Shown: piece after piece, positions 33,801 to 42,188 of the stretch
Layout: each line of letters starts with the position of its first letter
Position numbering within the stretch: the stretch's first letter is position 1
DNA from: Streptococcus anginosus subsp. whileyi MAS624
GTDB taxonomy: Bacteria; Bacillota; Bacilli; Lactobacillales; Streptococcaceae
Length of the DNA: 64,000 nt
Assembly: GCF_000478925.1 (NCBI RefSeq)
Contig: NZ_AP013072.1
Span: forward strand, 1,156,501-1,220,500
Reading direction: 5' to 3'
Notes under the pieces: generated by a model
Seen by the model: the letters and a program-made list of their open reading frames with translations, nothing else
Database searches by the model: none
What the model was told of the DNA's origin: nothing
Translations under genes and position numbers: made by a program

Positions 33801-34040
33801 AGCAAACTCAGTCGTGCTAAGTGGACGTTGCAATCTTTGATAATTGTGCTGCTCCAGTATCTTCTTGAAATTCTCCCAGAGCGCCTCCGTTGTTTTAATG
33901 GACGGTTCATAAGTCCATAATTTGGTTTTCGTCACATAATCTGCTATCCGATCATGAACTGTCGAATCACTTGTACCTTGATTAATCGTACCTGTCGACA
34001 AATATTCAATAAGTTCTTTCTCAAATTGCGCTTCTTTCAT
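30831..34040 (-). CDS. hsdR: Type I restriction endonuclease subunit HsdR
   Basis: 1069 residues, full length. N-terminal PD-(D/E)xK nuclease (FDTTLLINGLPIIQIEEKK, about 153-171), Walker A TTGSGKT (about 313-319), DEAH box VVDEAHRSTGG, further SF2 motifs (GYTGTPMF; IVIDQLLTGFDAPELNTLYVDR; QAYSRTNR) and a C-terminal helical domain that binds M2S. ATP-driven translocation and cleavage of unmodified DNA. AAGGAGG with 9-base spacing; the start overlaps the upstream S-like gene by 20 bp. No lesion seen. Confidence 0.95.
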   Translation of the reverse strand: MKEAQFEKELIEYLSTGTINQGTSDSTVHDRIADYVTKTKLWTYEPSIKTTEALWENFKKILEQHNYQRLQRPLSTTEFAQVKAIISELHTPYAAGQFLYGLNGISEIGIDSDDGQHIFLTVFDQRQIGAGDTIYQIVSQIERPAVIAGKQDRRFDTTLLINGLPIIQIEEKKDTHDVNEALNQMHQYIEENQYRDIFSTVQILVAITPNNVKYMANTTADKFNKDFAFNWQRKSDNSIVRNWKEFADSMLSIPMAHQMATNYMILDGTKNKQMLKVMRPYQVYATQEVIEGLKKVDFEMGANKVGYIWHTTGSGKTITSFKTAWLASRMPKIDKVVFVVDRIALTNQTTENYQAYDPDGAGEKDDGKIFDTKNTTDLSRKLKSKENGIVITSIQKLNTLINRKSFKSPEKNIVFVVDEAHRSTGGSSFSDIQKAFKRAAWVGYTGTPMFDDMGKEVRTEDVFGRLLHAYTIREAIADRNVLGFKVDFETTISEEEMKENYLPAFYRERYPMWSEEQIQKKIANLSQEDMDDAVEPSFYDENEDHVKEVVKDIFTNWRNRSSDGKYNALLTTHVGGGKASTPMAMMYFREFQRVNQELLEAGKESQTLKVAVTFSLNASNNDSMVATNKGLHEAMQVYNATFGTKFGLDNVSGYTEDVTSRLNKTAADGQFLDLVIVIDQLLTGFDAPELNTLYVDRTLKGAGLIQAYSRTNRVSDMQEKPWGRVVNYRWPAQNEKLMNKALAIYANKDSAKLSDKELHEQNKEDGITAPEFRELFNKVKQIVQTLSEMTESFTQLPPSEKKKEKMLELLQNYNAGIAKLKQYDYNPDSDVVEGFDYDNPDDLIEALGMTSTQEVMLTTVLTNELKTHLSKAKKIPFYQIELRMTHIKDVQVDYDYLTELVEALLNQVHEGRIEEAEATQEKINQFANGLDDRSYAQQIVDAADMIIKGHFPPAGSEFHYPAKLNEDDSKSIIQEASIISLDRTLLDFRLKWGITDVITSSQMRQLFSRHRFGQQDLDDTGQIQDIVTQASSNYKVMASDDAVQALSKIKYRNSLRQAIYQLADDLTER

Positions 34041-34611
34041 GGCTGCTTGCCTCCTTCAGTTGAAATAGTAATCGTTTCGTTTTGAGTTCTATTAAGTGTT
34101 TTTGAAGTGCTTCTAAATGAAGTTGTTTTAAATAGAGTTTTCCTATTAAGGATTGACGCTCAATAGTCGGTAATGCTGGCAATCGTAACTCTTTTACTTG
34201 TTTTACTGTGTATTTTAATGTTGAAGAACCTTGTAAACTCAACTGAAATTGATGTTTAATGCTCAAATCTTCATTTAAAAGATAGACGATATAACTTGGT
34301 ATGACAGGAGTATCTACAACTAATCTAAGATAGTTCTGAGTGATTAAGAAGCCTGCGTGATTCTTCCCGACAATTGCCGCTTTCCCGGATATCAAACTAA
34401 ACACAATATCTCCTTCTGCAACTGTCAAAACAGGATCAAAGGTCCGAATGCTCTTTGTTTCACTCTGATTCATTTCTATTTGGGATAAATCATTTTCCAG
34501 CTCATTTTGTCCGTAGAAAAAATAGAGGGGAGCAGCCTTATCTACAGTTTCTTTAATTCTAAATTGAGGAGATCCACTTTCAAATGTGATGAATTCTGTC
34601 ACCTTTACCAT
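34021..34611 (-). CDS. HsdS-like half-subunit preceding hsdR
   Basis: 196 residues: an N-terminal TRD-like part (GSPQFRIKETVDKAAPLYFFYGQ, EGDIVFSLISGKAAIVGKN) followed by LRLPALPTIERQSLIGKLYLKQLHLEALQKHLIELKTKRLLFQL, the conserved helix of type I S subunits. It has only one TRD and differs from the AWEQRK-type copies, so it is not part of the invertible set. First gene of the hsdR transcript; promoter at 34657-34684. Its role could be an alternative S half or a regulatory S-like protein. Confidence 0.75.
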   Translation of the reverse strand: MVKVTEFITFESGSPQFRIKETVDKAAPLYFFYGQNELENDLSQIEMNQSETKSIRTFDPVLTVAEGDIVFSLISGKAAIVGKNHAGFLITQNYLRLVVDTPVIPSYIVYLLNEDLSIKHQFQLSLQGSSTLKYTVKQVKELRLPALPTIERQSLIGKLYLKQLHLEALQKHLIELKTKRLLFQLKEASSHERSAI

Positions 34612-34656
34612 AAAATTGTGCCTTTCCGAAATTACTATATCTATCGTTACAAAATT

Positions 34657-34684
34657 ATTCTACCACTAATCAAAAATTTGTCAA
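34657..34684 (-). promoter_or_regulatory. Promoter of the hsdS-like/hsdR operon
   Basis: On the - strand TTGACA (34679-34684), 16 bp, TAGAAT (34657-34662), 46 bp before the ATG. Confidence 0.75.
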
Positions 34685-34783
34685 GTGTTTTTTGTAATTT
34701 TAAAAAACTACAAAATAAACAAATTGAAATAGGGCATATCTACTCCGAGATTAGCCATTAGCGATATAAGGATTTGAGAAATT

Positions 34784-34823
34784 AAAAAGCCCAACTCAAT
34801 CAAAATAAAAAGTTAGGCTTTTT
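34784..34823. terminator. Terminator after the small membrane protein gene
   Basis: AAAAAGCCCAACT/AGTTAGGCTTTTT stem, A- and T-tracts on both sides. Confidence 0.85.
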
Positions 34824-34854
34824 ATTGGTACTATTGTATTGTAAAATAAGATGA

Positions 34855-35022
34855 TTAGTTAAAATACTTGCCCTTTATATACAGACCTATCACCAAAATA
34901 TTTTCTAATAGAAATATCACAAATACGATTAATTTAACATATTTGTTTGGAAATAACAATGCAATAATTGGTAAGATAAAATAGCTAGCAAGAACAAATA
35001 GACTAAATTTTGGAGTTAACAT
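34855..35022 (-). CDS. Small membrane protein, unknown
   Basis: 55 residues from ATG 35022 (MLTPKFSLFVLASYF), AAAGG 7 bases upstream. Two hydrophobic segments (about 6-24 and 29-50) separated by PNKYVK, then a short KGKYFN tail. No family recognised. It has its own terminator and stands between the restriction locus and the broken reductase. Size and topology allow a small peptide toxin or a structural membrane peptide; nothing favours either. Confidence 0.55.
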   Translation of the reverse strand: MLTPKFSLFVLASYFILPIIALLFPNKYVKLIVFVIFLLENILVIGLYIKGKYFN

Positions 35023-35191
35023 TAGATAACCTTTCAAAAATTATAATAAAGCATTCTTTACATTATATTACTTACATATATAATAATCTTCTTCAAGCGA
35101 AAATCAAGCAATTATACCCAATTGTTATTAAAATGTTATCTGAATGAAAACTAACATAGTTATTTTCTGAAATCAAACGAAAATCCTGTTC

Positions 35192-36047
35192 TCATTTTCT
35201 CCCCAGAAATCCTAAAAAGAGATCTACTGTGCTGGCTTCTTGATGATTAAAGAAAAGGCTGGTTTGGGTATCCATACTTGCAATCTTTGTCATATCTTCT
35301 GCACTGAGTTCAAAGTCAAAAACATCAATATTTTCCTTCATTCGCTCAAAACGTGAATACTTAGTCAAGCAAACAATTCCCCGTTGAACTTGCCAGCGAA
35401 CCATGACTTGTGCAGTGGATTTACCATGCTTATCAGCAATACTTTTGAGAATTGGATTGTTGAGAATGTCACCACGACCTTCTGCAAAAGTAGCCCAAGA
35501 TTCAATTTGCACCTTATTTTTTATCATATTTTCTTGTGCGAATATCTGTTGATTCAGTGGGTGAGTTTCCACTTGATTGACTTGTGGTGTAATTTCATTG
35601 AAAGCTACAATGTCGCTGAGACGATCTGGATAGAAATTAGACACACCAATCGCTCGAAGTTTTCCTTCTTTGTAAAGTTGTTCCGAAGCACGGTACACGG
35701 TAGGCACCATAATAGTCACCAAAAGGTTGGTGGAGCAACATAAGATCCAGATAATCTAACTCCATTCTGTCAAGAGATTCTAAAACTGAGGCATAAGCCT
35801 TGTCGTATCCATAGTTGGATAACCAGACTTTACTAGTGATGAAAAACTCTTTGCGATCAATCCCAGACTCTCTAATCGCCTCGCCTACTTCCTTTTCATT
35901 GGCATAGGCTTGAGCAGTATCAAAATGACGATAACCTGCCTTGATAGCATTTAGCACAGCACTCTTGGTATCTTTGGGAGCAATTTGGTACACTCCAAAA
36001 CCTAAAATTGGAATTTCGACACCGTTGTTTAAGGTTATATTTTGCAT
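35192..36047 (-). pseudogene. Aldo/keto reductase, frameshifted by a 7-bp tandem duplication
   Basis: The N-terminal part (ATG 36047, MQNITLNNGVEIPILGFGVYQI, AGAGGAAATCAC upstream) includes GYRHFDTAQAYANE with Asp/Tyr and the catalytic Lys in TSKVW. The frame then shifts at 35687-35700, where CACGGTA is present twice in a row. Removing one copy joins DYYGAYR to ASEQLYKEGKLRAIGVSNF and restores one protein of about 283 residues to the stop at 35192. All other AKR motifs are intact, so the break looks recent or reversible. Confidence 0.9.
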
Positions 36048-36246
36048 GTGATTTCCTCTTTTCGCAATTTTTATCATAAGTATAACGCTCTTTTCAGAAA
36101 AAGTACAATAACAAAATTGCAGAGTGGTATGCAAAAAATGAATAGCAAATTATCGTCCGATTCATAATTTATAACAACAAAAAGAGGAGATTAGGATAGA
36201 TGACCATGATTGTGTCAGCAGCCCTAGGCGTCTGTCCTACTCCTTC

Positions 36247-37089
36247 TCAATTTCTTTGATTTCGCTGGTTTTGTCTATCTACAAGGCGCTCTTGAACTAA
36301 GAAGACAACCTCATCATTGGTTGGCAAGTCCGAGTGCTGGGCATCCGCACCTGTGACTGTGGTTTCAGTATAGTGCGCCGCTTGTCCTTGATAAATATAT
36401 TTCCCTGCACTCACGCTCGTATCTGGTACCAATTCGTCTGAATCATAAGTAATGGTTCCTGCAACAGAATACATAGCTAAAGTGGTCGGAATATTTTCAC
36501 GATTTTTAATGAAATCAGCTAACATCTCAGTTTTATTGTTGATATTGGTTTCAGTAAAGTTATAAGGCGTCCCGATTGTCATCAACTTCTTCAATTCCAC
36601 ATCATAGCTGCCGAGGTAATTTTCAATAAAAGCTGTGTAAATTAAACCACCGTTTGAGTGACCCAAGCCCTTAAAATTATTGAAATTGTATTTTCCTTGG
36701 AGATTTTCAAAGGCAGTGTCAACCATTTTGGCTTGTTTTTTGATGTTACTATAGCCATCTTTATTATTTTCAAAACCAATCACAATAATTGGCTCATTAT
36801 CATTCGCTGCGATAGAGCCGCTATATGTAATTCGTCCGTCATTCCAGACCTTAACTTTGAGCAAGCTATGCTTCACGCCGCGACGTCTTTGATTGAGCTT
36901 TTGAACCAAGCCATCAAAGCGGTTTTCCGTAGCAGAACTACCTGGTATCATAATGATTGGCGACATCCGAGCATTATAAAATTTAGCAATTTGATCAATA
37001 TTTTTTCTCGTCCAACTATAAGAGGGAACTGCTAGTCCTATCAAAAAAATTAGAACAATTAGTAGCACTATTTTTACCTTTTTAGTCAT
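36247..37089 (-). CDS. DUF915-type alpha/beta hydrolase, membrane-anchored
   Basis: 280 residues from ATG 37089 (MTKKVKIVLLIVLIFLIGL), with AGGAGG 6 bases upstream; the longer frame is not supported. N-terminal signal anchor, then PIIMIPGSSATENRFDGLVQKL (oxyanion region) and nucleophile elbow GLGHSNGGL (Ser at about 150), with a late His in DAQHSDLP. This is the DUF915 pattern of extracytoplasmic hydrolases found in lactic acid bacteria; the substrate is unknown. The start overlaps the end of the PTS IIC gene. Confidence 0.85.
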   Translation of the reverse strand: MTKKVKIVLLIVLIFLIGLAVPSYSWTRKNIDQIAKFYNARMSPIIMIPGSSATENRFDGLVQKLNQRRRGVKHSLLKVKVWNDGRITYSGSIAANDNEPIIVIGFENNKDGYSNIKKQAKMVDTAFENLQGKYNFNNFKGLGHSNGGLIYTAFIENYLGSYDVELKKLMTIGTPYNFTETNINNKTEMLADFIKNRENIPTTLAMYSVAGTITYDSDELVPDTSVSAGKYIYQGQAAHYTETTVTGADAQHSDLPTNDEVVFLVQERLVDRQNQRNQRN

Positions 37090-38548
37090 GTTCGCCTCCT
37101 TTCTGATCCATTTGTCTGAGTTCCTCATGAATCCGGTCATTAAATCTCACAAAGGGGATATAAAGGAGAACATCAATAATAAAAATGAAAATTCCTACTG
37201 CTAATGCTCGCAAACTTCCACCTGTCCCAATAAAAGCATAGAGTACACTTGGCGCTCCGCTAGGAACTGGATAAACAGCCGGAGGCATTATTCTAAAATA
37301 TAGAAAAATACTAGCTACAAAGACATTCAGCATGGGTACGAGGATAAAAGGGATTAAAAATAGAAAGTTGAAAAATATAGGAATCCCAACCATAAAGGCT
37401 ACACCATGGTTGAAAAGTGAAGGAAAAATACTTTTCAAACTCACATCTCGGTCTTTGTCACTTCGAGATTTCCAGAGAATAGCTACGAGAAGAGCTAAAA
37501 CTCCGCCCAGACCTGAAAACGTTCCATAAGCATCATACAGATTGGTCGTTGAAAAGAGATAAGGTACCCCTGTTGTAGTATGATGTTTCAAAGCATAATT
37601 GAGATTATCCAAGGCAGAGGAGTCATTGACAAACGGCAGGTCATTAAATGAATTACTATTTCCAATCCAAGTACTAAAAGTCCGTAAGGCAGTATTCATT
37701 TCAATGACAAAGATATTGTTTCTATTGACAATTAAGCCTGACAAAAAATTTGCAATTGTTGAAAAAACATTGTGTCGATTGCCCAGATTAATGAGAAAAC
37801 TAACCAAGACAGCCAGAGCAAACGAGCAAAAGATAGGGCGCAACGTTTTAGGGTAATAAATAAAATGCTCATCTACAATGTGGTCATCATTCGGACTTGA
37901 AAATCGAAAAATTTGTCCCACCACATAACCAATCAATATCGCAACAATTAGATTGATATTGACAGGAAGATTGATTTTCGTCAAAGCGCCGTCATTTAAA
38001 ACCACCGAAAATAATTCGCGCGAATTAACTAATAAGCTAAAAATAAAGGCTGTAATCCCAGCTGTCCCCGTACTACGACCATAATAACCAGCTGTGTATT
38101 TTGCACTAAAATAAGTCGCTAATGGGCCCGACAGCCCACCTATCAAAGCAGTACAGTTTGTCAAAACCAATCCAATTGTCGAAAAATACGGAAACCAAGA
38201 GCGAACGTTGAATAGGTTGTTAATATAACCATTTACTGAAAAAACCGACTCTGACAAAACCATTGTTGTCGTTGTTAGCAAGAAAAAAGGAAATAGTGAT
38301 ACCAAGGTTTTTTGCGTAATTTTAATAAAACTATTCCGTCGAAAAGCAATCATCTTTTTCAGTAAATATTGATTTACAAATTTTTTTCTACCTAATTTAT
38401 TGAAGATCATAGCTTGATTGTAGCATAGTTGAGACAACAATTCAATTAGACTAAGTAAAAATAACATGCTAAATATTTTGACGAATAACCATAGCAAATA
38501 TTCAATAGTTTGTAAGTTAAATCTAAAAAGGCTCAGATAAAAATCCAA
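37082..38548 (-). CDS. PTS EIIC-like permease (lactose/cellobiose type)
   Basis: Up to 488 residues with about 10 hydrophobic segments, DNLNYALKHHTTTGVPYLFST and FNHGVAFMVGIPIFFN loops, and a C-terminal VPSGAPSVLYAFIGTGGSLRALAVG segment typical of the CelB/LicC EIIC family. No EIIA or EIIB genes nearby, so it would rely on components encoded elsewhere. The start is uncertain: ATG 38410 (MIFNKLGRKKF) gives the normal N-terminus but has no ribosome site, while TTG 38548 adds an extra hydrophobic stretch. Translationally coupled to the DUF915 gene downstream. Confidence 0.8.
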   Translation of the reverse strand: MDFYLSLFRFNLQTIEYLLWLFVKIFSMLFLLSLIELLSQLCYNQAMIFNKLGRKKFVNQYLLKKMIAFRRNSFIKITQKTLVSLFPFFLLTTTTMVLSESVFSVNGYINNLFNVRSWFPYFSTIGLVLTNCTALIGGLSGPLATYFSAKYTAGYYGRSTGTAGITAFIFSLLVNSRELFSVVLNDGALTKINLPVNINLIVAILIGYVVGQIFRFSSPNDDHIVDEHFIYYPKTLRPIFCSFALAVLVSFLINLGNRHNVFSTIANFLSGLIVNRNNIFVIEMNTALRTFSTWIGNSNSFNDLPFVNDSSALDNLNYALKHHTTTGVPYLFSTTNLYDAYGTFSGLGGVLALLVAILWKSRSDKDRDVSLKSIFPSLFNHGVAFMVGIPIFFNFLFLIPFILVPMLNVFVASIFLYFRIMPPAVYPVPSGAPSVLYAFIGTGGSLRALAVGIFIFIIDVLLYIPFVRFNDRIHEELRQMDQKGGEHD

Positions 38549-38566
38549 GCCTTAAAACATTTAAAC

Positions 38567-39229
38567 TTACCCTAATTTTCTTGTAAGATATTTCTGTGAT
38601 TGTGCGGAAAGAGCACTGATAATCGTTCCCACAGCCCCAGCACCTGTGAACAATAATAGCAAACCAAGATTTGTCCAATAAGAGATATGTACTTCATTGC
38701 CATTTAAGATATAATTTATCAGATAAGTAAAAGCGGTAAAAACATCTGCTCTTTCTGCTTTTGCAAGCTGAATTGCATAGTCAAATTGGTGCGCAACCAA
38801 CATCATGATAAGCATAAAAACAACACTAATCGCGATACCAACTTTAGACAACTTTTTACCTAACAATTCGTACCCTTTTACTGTACAAACTCCCATGACA
38901 ATTCCTGAGACAACAGCTACATAACCAAGTTGAGCAATCACTAAGGTAACAATTCCCCCTATCAAGCTTCCCAGAAATGCCCCTACTGTACCTGCTAAGA
39001 TACTTTCTTTTTGATGATCATAAGCTTGATTGGCGATAGACAAATCCGAACTTAATTCCTGAAAGGCTTCTGGTGAAAGAAGCAACAAATTTCCTCCTAC
39101 CTGATAAACATCCACTTGTCCTGCTTTTCCTGTCTGCTCGCACACATTTGTAAAATTTCTTTCTTTCAAAAAAGAGATAATATCTTGTAAGCCCTGACGA
39201 ATATGCTCACGTGTTTTTCCTTTGGTCAT
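38567..39229 (-). CDS. Membrane protein, unknown
   Basis: 220 residues. Soluble N-terminal part (about 1-75) with LLLLSPEAFQEL, then four TM segments (about 80-102, 105-125, 130-150, 185-212), several Gly-rich (GTVGAFLGSLIGGIVTLVIAQLGYVAVVSG). The N-terminal domain resembles the small protein encoded just upstream in outline (short beta-rich domain followed by a hydrophobic part). No catalytic motif. Likely operon with 39251-39496. Confidence 0.6.
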   Translation of the reverse strand: MTKGKTREHIRQGLQDIISFLKERNFTNVCEQTGKAGQVDVYQVGGNLLLLSPEAFQELSSDLSIANQAYDHQKESILAGTVGAFLGSLIGGIVTLVIAQLGYVAVVSGIVMGVCTVKGYELLGKKLSKVGIAISVVFMLIMMLVAHQFDYAIQLAKAERADVFTAFTYLINYILNGNEVHISYWTNLGLLLLFTGAGAVGTIISALSAQSQKYLTRKLG

Positions 39230-39250
39230 ACATACTTTAATATAAAAGCT

Positions 39251-39496
39251 TTATTTATACAAATTAACTTGATAGGTTTTCAATGCCTTAGAAGACTTCG
39301 TCAACTCTTTAAATTCTTCCAAAGAGGGTAACGCTTCGCCATTTTTTACCGAACAACAAATACGGTATTGATTTTTTTGATTCATTTGTTCAATATAGAA
39401 AGTATAACCATCTTTCTGTCCAAAAATAACGGTTGATGTTTCATCAAGCTGCAATCCCAACTCATCCGCAAGTGCCTGCAAATCAAGTTTATTCAT
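39251..39496 (-). CDS. Small soluble protein paired with a membrane protein
   Basis: 81 residues, MNKLDLQALADELGLQLDET..., predicted alpha/beta, with paired Cys (RICCSV). No recognised family. Start has AAAGGGGTG upstream. 21 bp before the membrane protein gene, probably a two-gene operon. Confidence 0.6.
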   Translation of the reverse strand: MNKLDLQALADELGLQLDETSTVIFGQKDGYTFYIEQMNQKNQYRICCSVKNGEALPSLEEFKELTKSSKALKTYQVNLYK

Positions 39497-39582
39497 AATT
39501 ACACCCCTTTATATATTCTTTATTTGTTATAGCATACATTTGAATAAATAGACAAGAGGGAATTTTTTGTAAGAATATTAAA

Positions 39583-39845
39583 AGAGGTTAGGACAAAAAT
39601 TCCCAACCTAAAAGCATACTATGTAATAAATCAACGATGCAGCGACTGATTGCTCAAAGTACTGCCTTGAGGTGGCAGATAGAGCTTTCCAAGCGGGTTC
39701 ACTTTTCAAGCTCGGAAGAGCCACTTTTGGCGAAAACTTCGTTTTCCTTATCTGCCACTTCAATAGGTGCTCAGACTATTGAGCAACCTTACGAAAGTAG
39801 GATTACGAACTAAATTTTCGTTTCATTAGTTCTGTTCTCCTCCTC
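39583..39845. repeat. Interspersed repeat element, long copy
   Basis: Begins GGTTAGGACAAAAATTCCCAACC, carries ACGATGCAGCGACTGATTGCTCAAAGTACTG and ends with AACTAAATTTTCGTTTCATTAGTTCTG, as does the short copy at 9083-9232. This copy has an extra central part forming a long stem: GTGGCAGATA (about 39673) with TATCTGCCAC (about 39750), enclosed by GCTCAA/TTGAGC. It fills the 359-bp gap between thrB and the upstream gene pair; no ORF seen. Confidence 0.72.
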
Positions 39846-39855
39846 TTCACTCTTC

Positions 39856-40722
39856 TCATTTTTCTACTCGAACGCCTTGGCAATCAACTTGAAGTTCAAA
39901 AACTTGTCCTTTAAATTGTTGCTCTTCTATTTTCTCTTTTATCATATTCGACTGTTCTTTTGGTGCTAGAACCATCACAGTAGGTCCTGCTCCTGATAGA
40001 TAAGTCGCATACGCACCGTTTTTCTTTGCCAACATCTTGATTTTTGGAAATTCCTTAATCAAACCTTGGCGAAAATGCTCATGAAAACGGTCGGACTCAA
40101 TAGCACGCCCCGCTGTTACCATATCGCCCTTCATTAAAGCGGCAATAGCCACATTCGCTACAGAGCTTGCAGTGACAGCTTCACGATAAGATAAACCTTT
40201 TGGAAGAACGCTACGGCTGTCTTTAGTACGCAATTCATAATTTGGAACATAGGCAATAAAGCTTACTTCTGGAAATTCCGTCACTACAGTTGAAACTTTC
40301 TCGTTTAAATAACTAGAAATCGTCAAATTACCATAAATAGCAGGTGCTACATTATCTGGATGTCCCTCAATTTTCGTCGCAAAATTCAATTTTTCAGCAT
40401 TTGACAACTGCAAATTTGCCAATTGATTTGCAAGTTCAATCCCTGCAACAATAACGGAACTAGAAGAACCCAAACCACGCGCTAAAGGAATATCACTTGT
40501 CATTTTTAAATGATGAGGTTGAATAGCTGGAGCAATTCTGCGCGCCACTTTAATCAATAAATTCCGTTCATTTGAAGGAATACGCCGCTCCAAATCATGC
40601 TCAATTAGCCAACGGTCGATTTCTCCCAAAACTTCAATGGTTAGATATTTACTGACAGCTACACCAACCGAGTCAAATCCCGGACCAATATTTGCGCTCG
40701 TTGCAGGTACAATAATTTTCAT
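39856..40722 (-). CDS. thrB: Homoserine kinase
   Basis: ATP-dependent phosphorylation of homoserine on the way to threonine. 288 residues with the GHMP kinase motifs: N-terminal [20 protein letters not shown] loop [12 protein letters not shown] (about 83-94) and C-terminal [13 protein letters not shown]. One base after the hom stop, so the pair is an operon. Confidence 0.96.
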   Translation of the reverse strand: MKIIVPATSANIGPGFDSVGVAVSKYLTIEVLGEIDRWLIEHDLERRIPSNERNLLIKVARRIAPAIQPHHLKMTSDIPLARGLGSSSSVIVAGIELANQLANLQLSNAEKLNFATKIEGHPDNVAPAIYGNLTISSYLNEKVSTVVTEFPEVSFIAYVPNYELRTKDSRSVLPKGLSYREAVTASSVANVAIAALMKGDMVTAGRAIESDRFHEHFRQGLIKEFPKIKMLAKKNGAYATYLSGAGPTVMVLAPKEQSNMIKEKIEEQQFKGQVFELQVDCQGVRVEK

Positions 40723-40723
40723 T

Positions 40724-42010
40724 TTATTCTCCTAATACTTTGAAGGTGTTCAATAATTTAAAATCAGAAGTTGCCTGCAATTTTCGAGTGACATTTTCTA
40801 GCTGCGTTTTGTTGACAGCATGGGTAATAATCACAACACGTGCGGTATTTCCGTCTGTTTCTTGTTGCAGAATTTGTTTAAAGGAGACATTTTCAGCATT
40901 AAAAATTTCTGCTAAGCGTAAAACTTGTCCTTTCGCATCAGGTGCCAATATCGAAAAGTAGTACGGGCTCTTACGATCTTCTGGTTTAGCCAGAACTAAT
41001 TCACGCTGAAACTCATTAAAGGCTTTTCCAACAGTTCCTTCGTTAATCCGTCGAACAATCCGAATAATATCTGCGACAACACTTGTTGCAGTGGGTTTTT
41101 GTCCCGCACCTGGACCGTAATACATCGACTCACCAATACCGATAGAGTCTACAAAGATTGCATTCATCACGCCATTCACACTAGCAAGAGGATGAGTTTT
41201 TGGTAAAAAGGTCGGTGTGACTTCTGCAGCGAGACCTGATTCCGTTTCTTCAATGGAACCAACTAATTTGACAACATAGCCTAATTGCTGCGCAACCGCT
41301 ACATCTTCTGGTGTAATATTGCGAATGCCTTGGTGGGCGACATCTTCAAATTTAACCGTCATTCCAAAGGCAAATTGACTTAAAATAACCATTTTATATG
41401 CAGCATCAATTCCGTCCACATCATTGGTTGGGTCACTTTCTGCAAATCCAAGTCGTTGTGCTTCAGCAAGTGCCGCCTCATAAGACCAGCCTTCTTCTAC
41501 CATTTTGGTCATCATGAAGTTGGACGTTCCATTGACCACACCGAGAATACGCGTAATTTTATCAGAAGCTAGGGAATTAACAAGCGTGCGTAAAATCGGA
41601 ATTCCTCCCGCTACTGTCGCTTCATAATAAAGAGCTACCTTGTGTTTTGCAGCAATCTCAAGCAACTCAGCGCCATGAACTGCCAGCAAGTCTTTATTTG
41701 CAGTGACAACATGCTTACCTGCCTCTAACGCTTGAGTGATGAAAGTTTTTGCTGGTTCAATACGCCCCATCAACTCAACAACAATCGTTACTTCTTTATC
41801 ATTTACAATTTCGTCAATCGTTGTGACAAAATTAAAATGATTTCCTGCTGCTAACAAGCGTTCTTTTTCAGCATCATCTTTTACCAATACTTTCGCAATT
41901 TCAATTTCTGAATGAGCTGCTTGCACAATCTTTTCACTATTTTCTTTCAATAAAAATGGAACACCACTAGCAACTGTCCCAAAACCAAGTAAAGCAATTT
42001 TAATAGACAT
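40724..42010 (-). CDS. hom: Homoserine dehydrogenase
   Basis: NAD(P)H-dependent reduction of aspartate semialdehyde. 428 residues: Rossmann GFGTVASGV at 9-17, catalytic region [13 protein letters not shown] and [18 protein letters not shown], and a C-terminal ACT domain (about 350-428) for threonine feedback. AAGGAG 7-8 bases before the ATG. Operon hom-thrB. Confidence 0.96.
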   Translation of the reverse strand: MSIKIALLGFGTVASGVPFLLKENSEKIVQAAHSEIEIAKVLVKDDAEKERLLAAGNHFNFVTTIDEIVNDKEVTIVVELMGRIEPAKTFITQALEAGKHVVTANKDLLAVHGAELLEIAAKHKVALYYEATVAGGIPILRTLVNSLASDKITRILGVVNGTSNFMMTKMVEEGWSYEAALAEAQRLGFAESDPTNDVDGIDAAYKMVILSQFAFGMTVKFEDVAHQGIRNITPEDVAVAQQLGYVVKLVGSIEETESGLAAEVTPTFLPKTHPLASVNGVMNAIFVDSIGIGESMYYGPGAGQKPTATSVVADIIRIVRRINEGTVGKAFNEFQRELVLAKPEDRKSPYYFSILAPDAKGQVLRLAEIFNAENVSFKQILQQETDGNTARVVIITHAVNKTQLENVTRKLQATSDFKLLNTFKVLGE

Positions 42011-42188
42011 GACTACTCCTTGAGATTTTATGCTTTTTATTATAGCAAATAAACTTATTTTTTTCTAGTAAGCAGACTTCAGGATTTTTATAAAAATAAT
42101 AGAAATCTATTTTAAAAAATTGTGAACGGTTAGTCAGAAATATGGTAAAATATACATAGTGATTTAAAAGTAAAAGGAGTTCCACATA

